From contig JAJZPM010000042.1 in the NCBI GenBank assembly GCA_021811105.1, positions 1-34,631 on the forward strand: DNA of 34,631 nt, written 5' to 3'. Both the position numbers and the translations under genes were made by a program. The DNA is from Nitrospirota bacterium. GTDB lineage: Bacteria > Nitrospirota > Thermodesulfovibrionia > Thermodesulfovibrionales > UBA6898. Position 1 is the stretch's first letter. Each line of letters begins with the position of its first letter. Below, one piece after another: positions 33,297 through 34,631 of this stretch. Under the pieces are notes generated by a model. That model saw nothing but the letters and a program-made list of their open reading frames with translations, did no database searches and was not told the origin of the DNA.

Positions 33297-34406
33297 TCAC
33301 GAAACCAGCGCGATCCAGGCGACCGCGATGCCGAAGGAGGCGACGGTCACAGGGATCCCGATGCAAGCATGCTCTCTGAATCCTATCTCGACCCCGTAAG
33401 CCTTTGCCTGTTCGAAGGTTATGAGGTTCGCGATGCTTCCGATCGTGAGAAGGTTGCCTGCGAATGTGCTCGAAAGCGCAAGCGCATACCACTGGACATG
33501 CTGCGAAGGATCGAGGAACTTGGTGAGGAGCATTGTGGCCGGAACGTTGCTCACGAGGTTGCTGAGTACGCCCGAGATCATGGTGAGGAAGAAGAGGTCC
33601 CGGATGTCGATGCCATGCGACCGGAGAGAATCTACGATCAGGAGAGGCGCTCCGGTTGTCTCGAGCCCCCTGATGACGATGAAGAGTGCGCAAAAGAGGG
33701 TGAGGAGATGCCAGTCTACGAGCCCGAGGATCGAGCGCGTATGCATGCTCCTGCTGCAGAGGAGTATGCCCGCAATGCAGATCGCGCTTATCTCACGCGG
33801 AACCGAAGTGAAGAAAAGGGCTATAAGAACCACAGTCGCTGCGATGCCCTTCAGGCTCTGATGCCTGTCAAAGGCCGGCCATGAAGTCCCGATGGTTTTA
33901 CCCGGGGCAGGCGTCTTTACAAGGTCCATTTTGTAGATCGTCCGGATGATAAGATACGCAGCTCCCAGCGCAAGGGCGGAGGGGGGACCGCACCAGAGGA
34001 GAAAACGTCCGAAATAGAGCCTACCGAGCTGTCCTATGAGCATGTTCTGGGGGTTTCCGATGATCGTTGCCGCGGACCCGATGTTGCTCGCTGCGACCAT
34101 GCCTATGAGAAACGGTACGGGGTTGAGGCCGGCGTTCAGGACCGAGACAGCGAGGACCGGCGTAAAGGCGAGACAGACGATGTCGTTCATCAGCACTGCG
34201 GACAAAAGGGCGCTTGCGCACATCACGGCCAGGAGGAACCTCCCCGGTTTTTGAAGAAGCGCGGTAAGCCGGAGCGCAACCCAGGTGTAAAACCCGCTCA
34301 GCGTGAACTGCGACGACAGTACCATCAGTCCGTAGAGGAGCAGGATCGTGGGCATGTCTATCGACATGACAGCTTTGTGGACCGAGAGTTCCCCTGTGGC
34401 GATCAT
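33297..34406 (-). CDS. ArsB/NhaD/SLC13-type anion permease, 5' end removed by an IS element
   Basis: A membrane permease of the ion-transporter superfamily with about ten remaining helices. Marks are LMNDIVCLAFTPVL, SNIGSAATIIGNPQNMLIG, LVSNVPATMLL and FAGNLLTIGSIANLI, two re-entrant-loop repeats typical of ArsB, NhaD and citrate-type carriers. From ATG 34406 it has 369 residues. The reading frame stays open and homologous upstream to about 34511 (AVTYAGIALGGVPGLALDRTGIALLGAIA), but contains no start codon before an IS630-type transposase end. It has thus lost its original start and first few codons. It could be made from ATG 34406 without its first helix, or be a pseudogene. Substrate (arsenite, sodium/proton or dicarboxylate) cannot be set. 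Confidence 0.85.
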   Translation of the reverse strand: MIATGELSVHKAVMSIDMPTILLLYGLMVLSSQFTLSGFYTWVALRLTALLQKPGRFLLAVMCASALLSAVLMNDIVCLAFTPVLAVSVLNAGLNPVPFLIGMVAASNIGSAATIIGNPQNMLIGQLGRLYFGRFLLWCGPPSALALGAAYLIIRTIYKMDLVKTPAPGKTIGTSWPAFDRHQSLKGIAATVVLIALFFTSVPREISAICIAGILLCSRSMHTRSILGLVDWHLLTLFCALFIVIRGLETTGAPLLIVDSLRSHGIDIRDLFFLTMISGVLSNLVSNVPATMLLTKFLDPSQHVQWYALALSSTFAGNLLTIGSIANLITFEQAKAYGVEIGFREHACIGIPVTVASFGIAVAWIALVS

Positions 34407-34507
34407 GGCGATCGCCCCCAGAAGCGCGATGCCCGTCCTGTCGAGGGCAAGGCCCGGGACGCCTCCTAACGCGATTCCCGCGTAGGTGACCGCCGCGACC
34501 GCAAGAA

Positions 34508-34631
34508 CTAGTGTAGTGTCTCCAACGCTTCTTTACATTTAGCTATTTTGGTCAGAATCTTTTCTGCTGGAGCGGTCCATGAAAATACCCGAGGATTCTG
34601 ATTATGATTTTCCAGATACTCCTTGATTGCC
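34508..34631 (-). CDS. IS630-family transposase, C-terminal fragment (runs off the window)
   Basis: On the minus strand, reading from the window end, 40 codons encode the tail of a DDE transposase: IKEYLENHNQNPRVFSWTAP, then AEKILTKIAKCKEALETLH and TAG at 34510-34508. The pattern fixIxxyNxxxxxFxWTxxAxxILxKI is the end of IS630-type enzymes. The catalytic DDE residues lie outside the window. The TAG lies inside the palindrome CTAG at the junction with the permease gene, suggesting the stop codon was completed by the target, as described for IS870. Only this part can be judged. Confidence 0.8.
   Translation of the reverse strand, partial: AIKEYLENHNQNPRVFSWTAPAEKILTKIAKCKEALETLH
34511..34631 (-). 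mobile_element. IS630-family insertion sequence, one end only
   Basis: The element runs from the right edge to the CTAG at 34508-34511. IS630 elements insert at TA and duplicate it; the TA here is 34509-34510, so the element end should read GTGTAGTGTCTCC on the plus strand. The other terminus and the matching TA are outside the window. It interrupts the 5' end of the permease gene. Confidence 0.7.

Noticed and set aside
33207-33884. A 225-codon plus-strand frame
   Set aside because: It is antisense to the permease gene, highly charged with low-complexity Glu/Arg/Asp runs typical of shadow frames.

Overview
This is a chromosomal window from a Gram-negative bacterium. It carries lipid A and Kdo-transfer genes, outer-membrane-type lipoproteins, a secreted c-type cytochrome, sigma-54 control and HD-GYP/PilZ signalling. 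The mixture (long-form HisG, GnnAB-like pair beside lpxB, AMP-ligase/ACP/acyltransferase fusion, several USP genes, YeeE/YedE sulfur transporter, DUF1015, DUF4197, CHRD) suggests an anaerobic or sediment lineage such as Nitrospirota or Desulfobacterota. That placement is inferred from gene content; there is no rRNA or phylogenetic marker tree behind it.

Layout. 1-4774 (minus): a lipid A operon, gnnA-like oxidoreductase, gnnB-like aminotransferase, lpxB, waaA. 4960-8496 (plus): DUF1015 gene, gap, pgk, ending at a bidirectional terminator shared with convergent speD. 9017-11349 (minus): speD and a hisD-hisG pair. 11460-16668: a membrane GAF/HD-GYP protein, an unrecognised 360-residue protein on the other strand, and an 893-residue acyl-activating/acyl-carrier/acyltransferase fusion. 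16756-16905: a long symmetric hairpin between convergent units. 16987-20760 (minus): two small heat-shock proteins, a PilZ protein, a cytochrome c, an Slp-type lipoprotein and a CHRD protein. 20998-25414: a PAS/AAA+/Fis sigma-54 activator facing an operon of three paralogous universal stress proteins plus a sulfur-compound transporter. The shared intergenic region contains a dense GTTAA/TTAAC array and a -24/-12 promoter. 25560-34406: mostly single genes (87-residue orphan, TIGR00725-like protein, tRNA-Arg(CCU), small lipoprotein, VOC protein, DUF4197 protein, nitroreductase, aminotransferase overlapping a 36-residue zinc ribbon, a 61-residue Cys-rich protein, an unrecognised 395-residue protein, a GH43 protein and an ArsB/SLC13-type permease). 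34508-34631: the 3' end of an IS630-family transposase that has replaced the start of the permease gene.

The most system-like part is 20998-25414. A Cys-rich PAS enhancer-binding protein lies directly beside a promoter with the two marks of sigma-54 control: upstream repeated palindromes, including a TGT-N10-ACA site, and a GG-N10-GC core. Downstream are three USPs, one with a C-terminal membrane helix, and a transporter with the conserved cysteines of thiosulfate importers. I read this as a stress- or redox-responsive sulfur-uptake module. The second strong theme is that gnnA/gnnB-like genes beside lpxB predict a lipid A built on 2,3-diamino-glucose.
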